Source of the DNA: Clostridium sp. AM22-11AC
GTDB lineage: Bacteria; Bacillota; Clostridia; Lachnospirales; Lachnospiraceae
Direction of reading: 5' to 3'
NCBI RefSeq assembly: GCF_003473545.1
Contig: NZ_QUCM01000001.1
Coordinates: 310,001 to 374,000 of the forward strand
Length of the DNA stretch: 64,000 nucleotides
Shown here: positions 16,468 to 26,496 of the stretch, piece by piece
How positions within the stretch are numbered: the first letter of the stretch is position 1
Layout of the letters: every line of letters begins with the position of its first letter
The notes under the pieces: model-generated
The model's database searches: none
What the model saw: the letters and a program-made list of their open reading frames with translations, nothing else
What the model was told of the DNA's origin: nothing
Translations under genes and position numbers: made by a program

Positions 16468-17964
16468 CTATTTCCTACGAAACACCCCTCTAACCTTCTC
16501 CACATAAGGCTTCGTCCAAGGAATATTTCCCAAAAGCACCCAGGCAATACAAAGCAGCAGCAACACCGTCTGCCAATGCCCAAACGTAAACAAAATCGGA
16601 TGATCTGCAGAAGAAGCCAATGATACCGCCTGTCTAAAGTTAGAATCCATCATCTGTCCCAAAACCATAGCCAGGATCAGCGGTGCAACCGGATAATCAA
16701 ACCTTCTCATCAAAAATCCGATCACTCCAAACAAGAACATCAAAGCCACATCAAACAACCGGTTATTACATGCAAAAGATCCGATCACACAAAGACTGGT
16801 CACAACCGGGATCATCACATTCTTCGGTATCGTGATCACCTTACTGATCCTCGGCGCTACCAACAATCCAAGTACCAACAGCGCGAAGCAAGCAATAATC
16901 CCCGCGATCAAAATAGCCTGAAACGCCTCCGGATTTTTCCTGATAAACATAGGTCCCGGCTGCAGTCCATGAACATAGAATACAGACAAAATGATCGCAG
17001 TAACCGCATCACCAGGCACAGCCAGCGTCAGCATTGGAATAAGCGCACCACCAATACATGCATTATTAGAAGACTCACTGGCCATAATACCTTCCACAGC
17101 ACCTTCACCAAATGGCACCTCCGGTTCCTTCACAATACGCTTCGCCTCATTATAAGCAATAAACGAAGCCACCGGACCACCGGCACCAGGAAGCGCACCA
17201 ACCAGCATACCAATAGTCGAAGTATAAATAGACAGCTTCCAATGTTTAAGCACTTCCTTCAAACTAACCTTCGTCTTCTCCATAGCCAGAACATTCTGTT
17301 CCTGACCAAGACTATAAATAACACTCAACACCTCAGCAAATCCAAAAAAGCCAACCAGCGCCGGTACCGTACTGATACCACCTGTTAAATTCTGGATCCC
17401 CAAAGTCAGTCTCTTCGTACCCATTAACGGATCAAGTCCCACCATGCTGATGATCAGTCCCAGCATAACGCTGACCAATCCCTTTGCATAATTCTTCGTG
17501 CTGACAGATCCAACTGTCACCAGTCCAAACAAAGCCAACAGGAAATAATCCATTTTCGTAAACTTAATAGCAATCGCCGCAACCGGCTCAGCCAACAGTC
17601 CCAAAGCAATAAATCCAAAAACACTACCCACGAAAGAATAGATCGTAGCCGTAAAAAGCGCCTTATAAGACTGTCCCTTCTTAGACATAGGATAACCATC
17701 CAAAGTAGTAACAACTGAAGACGGCGCACCGGGAATATTGATCAAAATAGCAGAAACAGCACCTGAGAATACACCCACCACATAAACGCCCATGATCATA
17801 GCCAAAGCGTCAGAATGATCCCAGGTATAAGTAATAGAAACAAGCAGCGCTGTAGCCATGGATACAGAAAGTCCCGGTATAGCACCTACAAAAAGACCTG
17901 CCACAGATCCCAAAAGGACCATAAGAAGAAAGCGCAGATCCACGATCGATAACATTTCCAACAT
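16468..17964 (-). CDS. tctA: tripartite tricarboxylate transporter, large permease TctA
   Basis: A 498-residue TctA-family membrane subunit with about eleven helices. The family signature near the N-terminus (GAIPGLSVSMATALL) and the paired glycine-rich motif in the second half (GALPGAGGPVASFIAYNEAK) are both intact. With TctB and the TctC binding protein it forms a secondary, ion-driven carboxylate importer. It is the last gene of tctCBA on the minus strand, 19 bp after tctB. No tctDE sensor-regulator pair is nearby. Confidence 0.93.
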   Translation of the reverse strand: MLEMLSIVDLRFLLMVLLGSVAGLFVGAIPGLSVSMATALLVSITYTWDHSDALAMIMGVYVVGVFSGAVSAILINIPGAPSSVVTTLDGYPMSKKGQSYKALFTATIYSFVGSVFGFIALGLLAEPVAAIAIKFTKMDYFLLALFGLVTVGSVSTKNYAKGLVSVMLGLIISMVGLDPLMGTKRLTLGIQNLTGGISTVPALVGFFGFAEVLSVIYSLGQEQNVLAMEKTKVSLKEVLKHWKLSIYTSTIGMLVGALPGAGGPVASFIAYNEAKRIVKEPEVPFGEGAVEGIMASESSNNACIGGALIPMLTLAVPGDAVTAIILSVFYVHGLQPGPMFIRKNPEAFQAILIAGIIACFALLVLGLLVAPRISKVITIPKNVMIPVVTSLCVIGSFACNNRLFDVALMFLFGVIGFLMRRFDYPVAPLILAMVLGQMMDSNFRQAVSLASSADHPILFTFGHWQTVLLLLCIAWVLLGNIPWTKPYVEKVRGVFRRK

Positions 17965-17983
17965 CTGTTTTTCCTCCTTAAAC

Positions 17984-18505
17984 TTATGGCAGCATTACAT
18001 GTAAACAAGTCCTAAATGCAATACTCAAAAACAATGATGTCCCAATAGGAACAAGTACAAGCACAGCCACTTTTCTCACCTTCATAAACCACATCATAGC
18101 AATCAGAAAAATAACCGTAGCAACCTCAAAAATAGAGATCGTAATACTAAAACTCAAGATTCCGATCGTAACCCGCGGAATTGAAACCTCTCCCAGAACC
18201 AGATAATAAAGTCCACAAAGCACCAGCACTCCCAAAACTCTTGCCATCTTTCCCTTACTATCTGTCTTCTCTTTCAAAGTAATTCCATTCCCGACTCTCT
18301 TCATAGCCAGAACTCCCTGTCCCATGATCCAGATAGAAAGCCCGATCAGTGCTGCACCAACCAATACCGGAAAAAGATACGGAGACTGGCTCCAAGATTT
18401 ATTAAACGCCTTTGCATAGGATATAAGAGAATACGAGAGCAGCAAAATGCCGCTCCCGCAAAATAAGATACCCTCTGCAATCAGTGAAGAAACTTTGTTT
18501 TTCAT
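17984..18505 (-). CDS. tctB: tripartite tricarboxylate transporter, small permease TctB
   Basis: A 173-residue protein with four hydrophobic segments, the size and topology of TctB. TctB families are poorly conserved, so position between tctC and tctA is the main support. A hydrophilic loop (residues about 75-95) separates the first and second pairs of helices, as is usual. Confidence 0.85.
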   Translation of the reverse strand: MKNKVSSLIAEGILFCGSGILLLSYSLISYAKAFNKSWSQSPYLFPVLVGAALIGLSIWIMGQGVLAMKRVGNGITLKEKTDSKGKMARVLGVLVLCGLYYLVLGEVSIPRVTIGILSFSITISIFEVATVIFLIAMMWFMKVRKVAVLVLVPIGTSLFLSIAFRTCLHVMLP

Positions 18506-18572
18506 TGATCAATCCTCAATTAACTCTCAACATTTCCAGATTACAGTTCCACCATATGCTGAACTGTAACTA

Positions 18573-19721
18573 TCACTCTGCAACTCTTGCAATACCAAAA
18601 TCCTCAGGGCTCTTCTCAGCTACGCCGTTGTCATACTGTAACCAGCAGATAACAGACTTCCAGTTATCATAGAACTTCTGGATAGAAGCATCATCTGTAT
18701 ACTCTTCATAAACAGGATCAGCTGCTTTCTGCTTAACAAAATCAGTCCACTCAGGATCAGCAAATACCTTCTGGGATGCTGCCTTTAATACATCAACCAC
18801 ATCCTGTGGAGTATCATTATTAACAACAAAGCTTAACAGAGTATAAGGAATATTTAAATACTTCTCAGCTTCCGGTACAGACTCAGTAAATGCAGGAATG
18901 TCAGGATAAGCTTCCATTCTCTTATCAGAGAAAACAGCTAAAGGCTTAACATCGCCACTTTCAATATAGCCGCCTAAAGTAGAGATATTAGGGTTAGTAA
19001 AATCAACCTGTCCGCCAATTACGCCTAACAGAGCATCATTACCGGAGTCAAAACTGGTCATAGCCACATCATAACCAAGCTCCTTCATAACAAGACCCTG
19101 GTTGTGTCCGCTTCCGCCAGGACCAGAGTGAGACATAGTGATCTTTCCAGGATTTGCCTTAATATCATCCAGTAACTCTTCCAGAGTGTTGTACTGGGAG
19201 TCTTTACCAACAACCAGTACCTTAGGATCTCCTACTAATGGAGAAATAACAGTAAAATCAGAATAATCCAGATCGCAGACATTCATAGTGCGATAGGTTC
19301 CCATGGTCTCTGCACAAACTAATACAGTATAACCATCAGAAGGCTGTTCCTTTACAAACTGGGAACCAATAGAACCAGAAGCACCACCCTGGTTGGTAAC
19401 TGTAATAGCCTGTCCTAAATACTTCTCTAACAGAGCTGCTAACTTTCTGCCCCATACATCCGTAGTTCCGCCTGCTGCGTAAGGGATGATCATGGTAATA
19501 GGCTTGGTAGGATAATCAGCAGTTGCTACTAAATCTCCCTCTGCTGCAGACTCAACTGCTTCGCCGGACTCTTCCTTGTCCCCTGCCTCTGCTGCGGTGG
19601 TTTCTGCTGATGACTCAGCTGCTTTTGTTGTCTCATTTGTGGATACAGAAACACTGCATGCTGTCATAGACAGGCACATTGCAGCAGCTGTAGCCAGTGC
19701 GACCCATTTTTTCAGTTTCAT
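18573..19721 (-). CDS. tctC: tripartite tricarboxylate transporter, substrate-binding lipoprotein TctC
   Basis: A 382-residue extracytoplasmic solute-binding protein of the Bug/TctC family. A lipoprotein signal ends at Cys22 (LSMTAC), followed by a Ser/Thr/Glu-rich linker. The mature domain opens with the family sequence YPTKPITMIIPYAAGGTTD and has GPGGSGHNQG in the ligand loop. It is the first gene of the operon, under its own strong promoter. Ligand is probably a di- or tricarboxylate, but Bug proteins also bind aromatic acids, so the substrate is open. Confidence 0.92.
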   Translation of the reverse strand: MKLKKWVALATAAAMCLSMTACSVSVSTNETTKAAESSAETTAAEAGDKEESGEAVESAAEGDLVATADYPTKPITMIIPYAAGGTTDVWGRKLAALLEKYLGQAITVTNQGGASGSIGSQFVKEQPSDGYTVLVCAETMGTYRTMNVCDLDYSDFTVISPLVGDPKVLVVGKDSQYNTLEELLDDIKANPGKITMSHSGPGGSGHNQGLVMKELGYDVAMTSFDSGNDALLGVIGGQVDFTNPNISTLGGYIESGDVKPLAVFSDKRMEAYPDIPAFTESVPEAEKYLNIPYTLLSFVVNNDTPQDVVDVLKAASQKVFADPEWTDFVKQKAADPVYEEYTDDASIQKFYDNWKSVICWLQYDNGVAEKSPEDFGIARVAE

Positions 19722-19781
19722 AATACTACACTCCTTTCTGTAAAATAATATACTCTCGTAATCTCCGCTGTGCTAATGCAG

Positions 19782-19810
19782 ATTATAACACAGCAGGTGA
19801 TAGGTTTCAA
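19782..19810 (-). promoter_or_regulatory. tctCBA promoter
   Basis: Minus strand TTGAAA (19810..19805), a 17-bp spacer and TATAAT (19787..19782), 60 bp upstream of the tctC start. Confidence 0.7.
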
Positions 19811-19952
19811 CAATAAACTTTGTCAAGTTAAAACTTTAAAGCTTTTACTCACTGTTGTCATATTCCTTGTATTCTTTCCTGAAACATGGTATCATTTTTG
19901 CTGTATACAACCTCAAAGTAATTTTTTATACCCACAGGAGGATCCCTAAAAA

Positions 19953-20465
19953 ATGCCCACAAAACTGACAAAACCCATTTTCCTCTGCGGCTACACCAGC
20001 AGTGGAAAAACTACCATAGGAAAAGAACTGGCCCGCCAGCTTGACGTACCGTTTTACGATACAGACGAACTGATCACCTCCCAGACAGGACAGACTCCAC
20101 AACAGATCTTCGCCTCTCAAGGCAACGAAGCCTTCCGCAATATTGAACATGAGATCACCAAACAGGTATCCAGCTATCCCCCCTGCGTAATTTCCACAGG
20201 TGGCGGTCTGCTCACCTACTCCCGCAACGGCGATCTTCTCTCCAAAGCCGGTACCATTATCTACTTAAACCGCCCCTTTGAAGACTGCTACAAAAGCCTG
20301 ATGCGAAATCCTGACCGGCCTCTTATCAAAAACAACACCAAAGAAGAACTTCTTGACCGATACAACAAGCGGGCAGTCTCCTATGAGGCTTACGCAGCAT
20401 TTACAGTAAAAAATGACCGCACCCCACAGGCAACTGCCCGTCATATCATTGAACTACTTTTCTAA
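19953..20465 (+). CDS. aroK: shikimate kinase
   Basis: A 170-residue P-loop kinase phosphorylating shikimate at O3 in aromatic amino-acid synthesis. Walker A is GYTSSGKTT (residues 13-21), followed by the shikimate-binding DTDELI, FRNIEHEI and STGGGLL, and the lid region NPDRPLI. AGGAGG precedes the ATG. It is monocistronic here, away from other aro genes. A possible promoter is TTGTAT-N17-TATCAT about 75 bp upstream. Confidence 0.9.
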   Translation: MPTKLTKPIFLCGYTSSGKTTIGKELARQLDVPFYDTDELITSQTGQTPQQIFASQGNEAFRNIEHEITKQVSSYPPCVISTGGGLLTYSRNGDLLSKAGTIIYLNRPFEDCYKSLMRNPDRPLIKNNTKEELLDRYNKRAVSYEAYAAFTVKNDRTPQATARHIIELLF

Positions 20466-20470
20466 AAACA

Positions 20471-21702
20471 TCATAAGTATTTCTTCATAATTTCATACAG
20501 CAGCTCAATACGGATGGGCTTAGATAAATGTTCATTCATCCCAGCCGCCAGAGCTGCTTTCACATCTTCCTCAAAAGCATAGGCTGTCATAGCAATGATC
20601 GGTTTATTGGCATGGACCGGATCCGCCAGTTTCCGGATCCTTCTTGCAGCCTCATACCCATCCATTACCGGCATCATGATATCCATTAAAATAAGATCAA
20701 TATCATCTGCCTCCGGCTGACTCATATATTCTACCGCCTTCTGTCCGTTTCCCACACAGACCACATGGATGCCTGCTTCCTGCAAGATGGTTTCTGCGAT
20801 CTCACGGTTCAGTTCCACATCTTCTACCAGAAGTACCTTCCTGCCCTTAAAAGTATCCGGCGCAATGATCTCATTTCCGCCAATACCGCCTGCCTTGCTG
20901 GAATTTTGCAGCACATCATAAAGTTCCGATAAAAACAACGGCTTGGCACAAAATGCCGTAACACCTGCTTCTCTTGCCTCATCCTCAATATCCGACCAGT
21001 CATAAGCAGTCAGAATAATGATGGGCACCTCATCTCCAATCTCACTTCGGATCCGTCGTACTACCTCCACGCCATTCATATCCGGCATCAGCCAGTCAAT
21101 AATGTATACATGGAACGGATCATTCTGCTCAGTAGCATATTTTGCCCTGAAAACTGCCTCCTTTCCGGAAGTCGTCCACTCAGGCCGCAACCCGATCGTC
21201 CGCAACATCTTTTCCACGCTGACGCAGCTGTCCATATTATCATCTGCCACCAGTGCCCGAAAACCGTTTAATTCCTGGATCACGCCCCGGTTCTTTGTTG
21301 CAGAAGTAGTCTTAAAACGCAAGCCAATAGTGATCTCAGAGCCTTTTCCCAGCTCACTTTTCACCTTTATATTTCCGCCCATCATATCTACAATATTCTC
21401 TTCCCGTCTACCTCTGCCTCATAGGTGATACTGTTCTCTTCATCCCGTTCTTCCGGATCTCGGCTGTTAAAAAATGTTTCTATACTTTCCAGAGACAGAT
21501 CTTTCTTTAAACTCTCCTTATACTCTTCCACTGCAGAATTACAGACAATAAAATCAGCCAGCCCGGTATACATACCAGTCTGACTGATTTTTAACAACCA
21601 TGGTGCAAAATTCATCCGCGTATATGTATTCTTTTCTATATCCACCAGGACACTATTAAAGAAACTTCCACCTAAAACCTGCAGTACGTCTTCTTCCCTC
21701 AT
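20471..21702 (-). pseudogene. hybrid sensor histidine kinase, kinase core deleted
   Basis: Two pieces of one gene. The 5' piece (21702..21388) has a good AAAGGAG start and codes a sensor/PAS-like domain ending EVDGKRIL. The 3' piece (from 21385) resumes in another frame with the last motif of an HATPase domain (NIVDMMGGNIKV, LGKGSEITIGLRF), followed by two receiver domains. Receiver 1 has DWLMPDMNG and receiver 2 has LMDIMMPVMDGYEA with a terminal SKPI. The HisKA domain and most of the HATPase are missing, and the junction near 21391-21402 is out of frame. The 3' piece could still be translated as a double receiver from its ATG ATG. It overlaps no neighbour and is convergent with aroK. Confidence 0.8.
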
Positions 21703-21786
21703 CCTAAGCTCCTTTAATTCCCGTCAAACCAAAAATCTCATACTGCTTTCATTTTAAGGGATGGGCTAAGGATTGTCCAGCAGATT

Positions 21787-23181
21787 TTAAAACGGTCCTA
21801 TATTAATTGTCTGGGCAATGATCAGCATAATGACACTTACAACAGTCCAGATACAATGCAGTGGAAACTGGAATTTCAGCCAGTCTACCCAGTTTACTTT
21901 GGCAACTGCCATCGTTGCCATGTAAGAAGCATTGGTAGGATAAATAGTATTGGACCAGCCATCACCAAACTGTGTGGCAAGGACAGCGCCCTGCTTGGAA
22001 ACATGAAGGATATCTGCCAGTGGAGACATGATAGGCATGGTAGCTGTCATCTGGCCGGAACCGCTGTTGATCGGGAAATTAAGCAGCATGCCGGCAATAA
22101 AGATACCCACAATAGCCAGAGTAGGAGGAAAAGCGCCTGCAATCTTTGAAATTCCATAAACAAATACGTCAAGTGTATTGCTGGTTGTCATAAGAAGGGC
22201 AATGGTACGTGCAAAACACATAACAAGGGCTCCCTGAAGAATATCTCTTGCACCATTCATGAACATTTTACAGGTATCAGTAAGACTGTGGCCGGAGAGA
22301 ACGCCGGCACCTGTACTCATTACCAGGAACAGACCTGTCATTTCAGCAATATCCCAGCCAAGCTTGATCACACCGAAAATATTAAAGAAAAAGCAGACAA
22401 CAACATAGACACATACCACTTTGTTTTTAGCGCTTAAAGTTGCATTCTGAGTCATCTGCATATTCTCTTTTCTGCGTATCTCATCTTCTTCGTAGGTAGC
22501 ACTGAGTATAGGATTTTTGCGTATTTTCTTCGCATATCTTAAAATATACCATACAGTGATCCCGTAAAAAAGGAAGAAGCAGATGGCACGATACCACATA
22601 GCAGAATAAAGAGGAAGCTGGCAGATCTTCTGGCCGATAATAGTAGTAAACGGATTTCCCATACCCGTACTATAGCCAACGCAGTTTCCGCAGATAACGA
22701 TAGCAAGGGCAGTCATGGTATCAAAACCAAGATCCAGTACCAGCGGCAGTATCATGGGAAGGAAGATGATACAAAGCTCCGGAGCCCCCATAAAGGACTC
22801 AAAAAGTCCAAAAACAAGAATGAGGAACGGGATCGCCATTTCCCGGTTCTTATCAAATTTTTTAAGGATGATGGCAAGAGCAGCCGGGATAATGCCAAGT
22901 TCATTGATAATGCCGAAGGTTCCACCTACTACAAGAGTCATAAAGATCATGCTGGCAGCATTGGTAAAACCTCCAGAGTAAGCAGATATAAACTGGATAA
23001 ATGTAATCGGGGTTTTTGGAAGATAATGAAAGCTGTTAGGATCAACAATATTTCTTCCTGTATTGGGATCTAATACCCGGTCATAAGCTCCTGCAGGCAT
23101 AATCCACGAAAGTACAGCAAAGAACATAGCAATGCATACCAGTATAACAAAAATGTGGGGGATCTGTATTTTTTTCTTCAC
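21787..23181 (-). CDS. YfcC-family carrier (C4-dicarboxylate/arginine antiporter superfamily)
   Basis: A 464-residue polytopic protein with about twelve helices. The N-terminal pattern WIMPAGAYDR and the central GYSTGMGNPFTTIIGQKI are characteristic of YfcC/DcuC-like carriers. Family members are annotated as basic-amino-acid antiporters or anaerobic dicarboxylate carriers and true substrates are mostly untested. It lies 20 bp downstream of an enolase-superfamily dehydratase, which suggests it imports that enzyme's sugar acid. Confidence 0.8.
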   Translation of the reverse strand: MKKKIQIPHIFVILVCIAMFFAVLSWIMPAGAYDRVLDPNTGRNIVDPNSFHYLPKTPITFIQFISAYSGGFTNAASMIFMTLVVGGTFGIINELGIIPAALAIILKKFDKNREMAIPFLILVFGLFESFMGAPELCIIFLPMILPLVLDLGFDTMTALAIVICGNCVGYSTGMGNPFTTIIGQKICQLPLYSAMWYRAICFFLFYGITVWYILRYAKKIRKNPILSATYEEDEIRRKENMQMTQNATLSAKNKVVCVYVVVCFFFNIFGVIKLGWDIAEMTGLFLVMSTGAGVLSGHSLTDTCKMFMNGARDILQGALVMCFARTIALLMTTSNTLDVFVYGISKIAGAFPPTLAIVGIFIAGMLLNFPINSGSGQMTATMPIMSPLADILHVSKQGAVLATQFGDGWSNTIYPTNASYMATMAVAKVNWVDWLKFQFPLHCIWTVVSVIMLIIAQTINIGPF

Positions 23182-23201
23182 AGTATAGTTCTCCTCTCCA
23201 T

Positions 23202-24389
23202 TTATGGTTCATCAACGGTTACATGAACAAGTGCCTCTGCAATGGCTGCTTCTGAAAGCTCCTGTCCGATACCCGGTCTGTCTGATACATAGAATTTTCC
23301 ATTTACAGGCTGATAATCATACTTGCCAAGACGGGCAATAGCAGGCTGTGTGGAACGAAAATGATGTTCATAAATCGCAAAATTGGTAGTAGCGGCTGTC
23401 AGCTGTAAAGCAGCTGCTGTGGAAATTGGACCGCCTGCACAGTGGATCTGCGCCTTTACGTCAAAAGCTTCTGCCATGGTACAGATCTTTCTGCACTCTG
23501 AAATACCGCCGCAGTTGCAGGCATCCGGCTGAACTAACTGGATAGAGTTATCTTTAAAGTAATTAAGGAACTGCCATCTGGTATATAAACGTTCCCCAGA
23601 TGCCAAAGGAGTGCGGACCTTTTCACGGATCAGCTTCTGGAATTCCGGGCGGAGGGGCGTACAGGGCTCTTCTAAGGCGTAAAAATTATATTTATCGCAA
23701 AGCTCTCCTAATTTAATACCGGAAGTAACATCGGTACGCCCATGATTTTCCATGATAATATCAACATTGCCGCAGGCTTCGCGGATCGCAACAATACGTT
23801 CTTCTACCATATTATAAAAATCAGTAGAGACAAAACCTTCACAGTCACGGTTTGGAATATCTTTCTTATCCCGGTCATAAAGAGTAAAATCCAGCTTTAC
23901 CGCATCATATCCGTCTTCCATTGCATATTTACAGATATCTGCGTATTCTTTTGCGGTACCTCTTGGCCCTACATCTTCATTCCAGCCAAACTGAAGCTGT
24001 GACGCATAGCAGCGGATGCTGTCATTTACCTTTCCGCCTAATAATTCATAAACAGGAACATTTAATACTTTTCCCTTGATATCCATTAAGGCAATGTCAA
24101 TGGCGCTGATAGCTGCAAAGACAACCGGGCCGCCGCCCTGGCCCCAGAAGCTTACTTTAAACATTCTCTCCCACAGCTCATCTGTACGCATAGGATCTTT
24201 TCCGATGACCAGACGGGAGATATCCTGGAGCATGCCGATCCCCGCAGGTGCTGCGTAATCAAAAGCGATCCCCGCTTCACCGTCACCATAGAAACCTTCA
24301 TCTGTCCATACCCGGCAGCAGATGGGACGTCTGCTGGCTCTCTGGGCAGTAGCATCCAGCATGTAAATATCAACTTTTGTTATCTTCAT
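23202..24389 (-). CDS. mandelate racemase/muconate lactonizing family enzyme (sugar-acid dehydratase type)
   Basis: Enolase-superfamily enzyme of about 395 residues. It has the N-terminal capping domain, then a TIM barrel with KLD (candidate base), metal-ligand region MENHGRTD, EEPCTPL and GERLYTRW, followed by QPDACNCGG and a late HCAGGPIS. The ENHG and HCAGG pattern resembles mannonate/gluconate/galactonate dehydratase subgroups more than true mandelate racemase. I start at 24389 (MKITKVDIY); upstream codons are not family-like. It is paired with the YfcC-type carrier downstream and lies 39 bp after the malY-like gene, so it may share transcription with it. Confidence 0.82.
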   Translation of the reverse strand: MKITKVDIYMLDATAQRASRRPICCRVWTDEGFYGDGEAGIAFDYAAPAGIGMLQDISRLVIGKDPMRTDELWERMFKVSFWGQGGGPVVFAAISAIDIALMDIKGKVLNVPVYELLGGKVNDSIRCYASQLQFGWNEDVGPRGTAKEYADICKYAMEDGYDAVKLDFTLYDRDKKDIPNRDCEGFVSTDFYNMVEERIVAIREACGNVDIIMENHGRTDVTSGIKLGELCDKYNFYALEEPCTPLRPEFQKLIREKVRTPLASGERLYTRWQFLNYFKDNSIQLVQPDACNCGGISECRKICTMAEAFDVKAQIHCAGGPISTAAALQLTAATTNFAIYEHHFRSTQPAIARLGKYDYQPVNGKFYVSDRPGIGQELSEAAIAEALVHVTVDEP

Positions 24390-24428
24390 AAAAAACTCCA
24401 TTCTGCCGCCCAACAGCAGCCCAAACTT

Positions 24429-25580
24429 TTAATAAACTTTTTCCTGTTTTTTCCAATTATCCAAAGCTTTCTCAACTTTATCAAACGCCTCCTCCAGATA
24501 CGCTCTGGGGCAGGCGAAATTCACACGGATAAAACCGGGAGCAGAAAAAGACTCTCCGTCATTAAATTTCACACCTGCTTCTTTCATAAAAAAGCCGGCA
24601 GGATCACTTAATCCGGTTTCTCTGGCATCGATCCAACCTAAATAAGTACCTTCACTGTGGCAGATAGAAAGCCCCGGGATCCGGCTGATCCGTTCGTCCA
24701 GCCATTTTTTATTTTCCCTCAGGTATTCTAACAGTTCCTGCCGCCATTCTTCCCCTTTTGTAAAAGCTGCCTCAAGGGCAACAAAAGAAAGAGTATCAAA
24801 AGGCGCATGCATCGTTGCTGCTACTTCTTCGTATTTATGTCTTAACTTTTCATTTGGGATAATGGCAAATGCCACCGGAAGACCGGGTATGTTATAGGTC
24901 TTGCTTGCAGAATGATGAAGGATCACTCTCTGTCTGGCTGCTTCATTTAAGGTAATCGCAGGAATATGTTCTCCTTCCAGGATCAGGTCACTGTGTATCT
25001 CATCTGCAACCACCACAATGTCATGTCTGGCAGCAAATGCAAATAACTCCTCAAGTTCCTTTCCGGTAAATACACGACCTACCGGATTATGAGGATTACA
25101 CAACACAAAGGTGGTCACATCCTGTGTAACCGCTTTTTCCATTGCCTCAAAATCAAAGGTATACAGCCCGTTTTCCTGTTTTAAAGGTACACGGATCACT
25201 GGCTTTCCCGCTTCCTGGGGCAATTTCTGGTTAATATGGGGATACATAGGAGTTGCCACCATAATGGTGCCGCCTAAAGCTCTGGCAGCAATATTATTTC
25301 CTGTATTAACTCCATGGTTAAACAGGATCCATTCTTTTTTTACATCAAAATCATATCTTCTCTTATAATAGGAAATAACTGCCTGATAAACACTTTCTCC
25401 GGGAAATGTATATCCGAAAAATGGATGTTCCAGGCGTTTTTTCAGTGCTTCTAAAACAGGCTCTGCCACAGGAAAGTCCATATCCGCAACCCACAGCGGG
25501 ATATAATCTCCTCCCTGGCCGTCCCATTTAGAGCAGTCTGTATTTTTTCTGTTTATCTGTCTGTTAAAATCAATTTTCAT
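24429..25580 (-). CDS. MalY/PatB-type cystathionine beta-lyase / aminotransferase
   Basis: A 383-residue fold-type I PLP enzyme. It has the MalY/PatB opening (NTDCSKWDG, PLWVADMDFPVAEPV), the NPHNPVGRVF loop, VVVADEIHSDL for the cofactor ring, and SASKTYNIPGLP with the Schiff-base lysine. It should cleave C-S bonds of cystathionine or cystine to pyruvate, ammonia and a thiol. The start at 25580 has GGAG 9 bp upstream; longer frames run into repeat sequence. It lies downstream of an amino-acid ABC importer, which fits uptake and desulfhydration of cystine, although a terminator hairpin separates them. Confidence 0.85.
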   Translation of the reverse strand: MKIDFNRQINRKNTDCSKWDGQGGDYIPLWVADMDFPVAEPVLEALKKRLEHPFFGYTFPGESVYQAVISYYKRRYDFDVKKEWILFNHGVNTGNNIAARALGGTIMVATPMYPHINQKLPQEAGKPVIRVPLKQENGLYTFDFEAMEKAVTQDVTTFVLCNPHNPVGRVFTGKELEELFAFAARHDIVVVADEIHSDLILEGEHIPAITLNEAARQRVILHHSASKTYNIPGLPVAFAIIPNEKLRHKYEEVAATMHAPFDTLSFVALEAAFTKGEEWRQELLEYLRENKKWLDERISRIPGLSICHSEGTYLGWIDARETGLSDPAGFFMKEAGVKFNDGESFSAPGFIRVNFACPRAYLEEAFDKVEKALDNWKKQEKVY

Positions 25581-25649
25581 TTGGGGGACTCCTTTCGCAG
25601 CCGCTTGTTTTTCTTTTGGACTCCTTAAACTCACAAGCCCCGCGCTGGC

Positions 25650-25677
25650 GCGCTCCACTGCCTGCTGACGCAGGCGG
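25650..25677 (+). repeat. 28-bp dispersed hairpin repeat, copy 2
   Basis: Identical over 28 bp to 14240-14267, including the TGCCTGC/GCAGGCG stem. It lies in the 163-bp gap between the ABC transporter and malY-like genes, next to another hairpin at 25698-25733. Confidence 0.8.
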
Positions 25678-25697
25678 CTTGTTCGTTAATGGCTTGC

Positions 25698-25733
25698 GAA
25701 AAACAAATGCGCCTCGGGCGGCGCTTGTTTTTC
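25698..25733 (-). terminator. terminator of the amino-acid ABC operon
   Basis: GAAAAACAA (25698-25706) pairs with TTGTTTTTC (25725-25733) around a GC-rich inner stem GCGCC/GGCGC. It lies 11 bp beyond the ATPase stop codon, with a T-rich 3' arm in that direction. Confidence 0.7.
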
Positions 25734-25743
25734 TCTGCGCTCA

Positions 25744-26496
25744 TTATATCGTATACGACCACTTAGGCAGTACACGCTCTAAGAACTGCTTTGTTCTTTC
25801 TTCTTTTGGATTGGAAAAGATCTCATCCGGCTTTCCTTCTTCCACTACAACACCACCGGCCATAAAGATCACACGATTGGCTGCATCAGAAGCAAAGCTC
25901 ATTTCATGGGTCACTATGATCATGGTGATCCCTTCTTTTGCAATATCTTTGATAACTTTTAATACTTCTCCCACCAGCTCCGGATCCAGGGCAGACGTAG
26001 GTTCGTCAAAAAGGATCACATCCGGATTTAACACAACAGCTCTGGCAATTCCCACTCTCTGCTGCTGTCCGCCGGAAAGCTGGGACGGATAATAATCTGC
26101 CTTATCCTTAAGACCTACCTTTTCCAATGCATCAAGAGCGATCTCCTTTGCCTTTTCTTTTGATACGCCTCTTGCCTGGGTCAGTCCTTCCATTACATTT
26201 CCAAGGGCCGTTTTATTGGCAAACAGATTATAATTCTGGAAAACCATGGCAGTCCTTAAACGGATCTCATGGATTTCTTTCTTCTTTGCTTTTGCTGCGT
26301 CTACCGTAATATCTCCTACTGTGATCGTTCCTTCATCTGCTCTTTCCAGGAAATTAATGCACCGCAGCATGGTGGTCTTTCCGGAGCCGCTGGGGCCGAT
26401 CACTACCACCACATCTCCTTTATTTACAGTAATATCAACACCTTTTAAAACCTGGTTCTGTCCAAATGCTTTATGTAAATTTTTAATCTCGATCAT
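25744..26496 (-). CDS. amino-acid ABC transporter ATP-binding protein
   Basis: A 250-residue polar-amino-acid ABC ATPase (GlnQ/TcyN type). Walker [11 protein letters not shown]-loop, signature LSGGQQQR, Walker [15 protein letters not shown] and switch His in VTHEMSF are all present. Its ATG overlaps the stop of the upstream permease by 4 bp (ATGA-type). The MalY-like enzyme next door and the polar amino-acid family suggest cystine or another sulfur amino acid as substrate, but this is contextual. Confidence 0.93.
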   Translation of the reverse strand: MIEIKNLHKAFGQNQVLKGVDITVNKGDVVVVIGPSGSGKTTMLRCINFLERADEGTITVGDITVDAAKAKKKEIHEIRLRTAMVFQNYNLFANKTALGNVMEGLTQARGVSKEKAKEIALDALEKVGLKDKADYYPSQLSGGQQQRVGIARAVVLNPDVILFDEPTSALDPELVGEVLKVIKDIAKEGITMIIVTHEMSFASDAANRVIFMAGGVVVEEGKPDEIFSNPKEERTKQFLERVLPKWSYTI

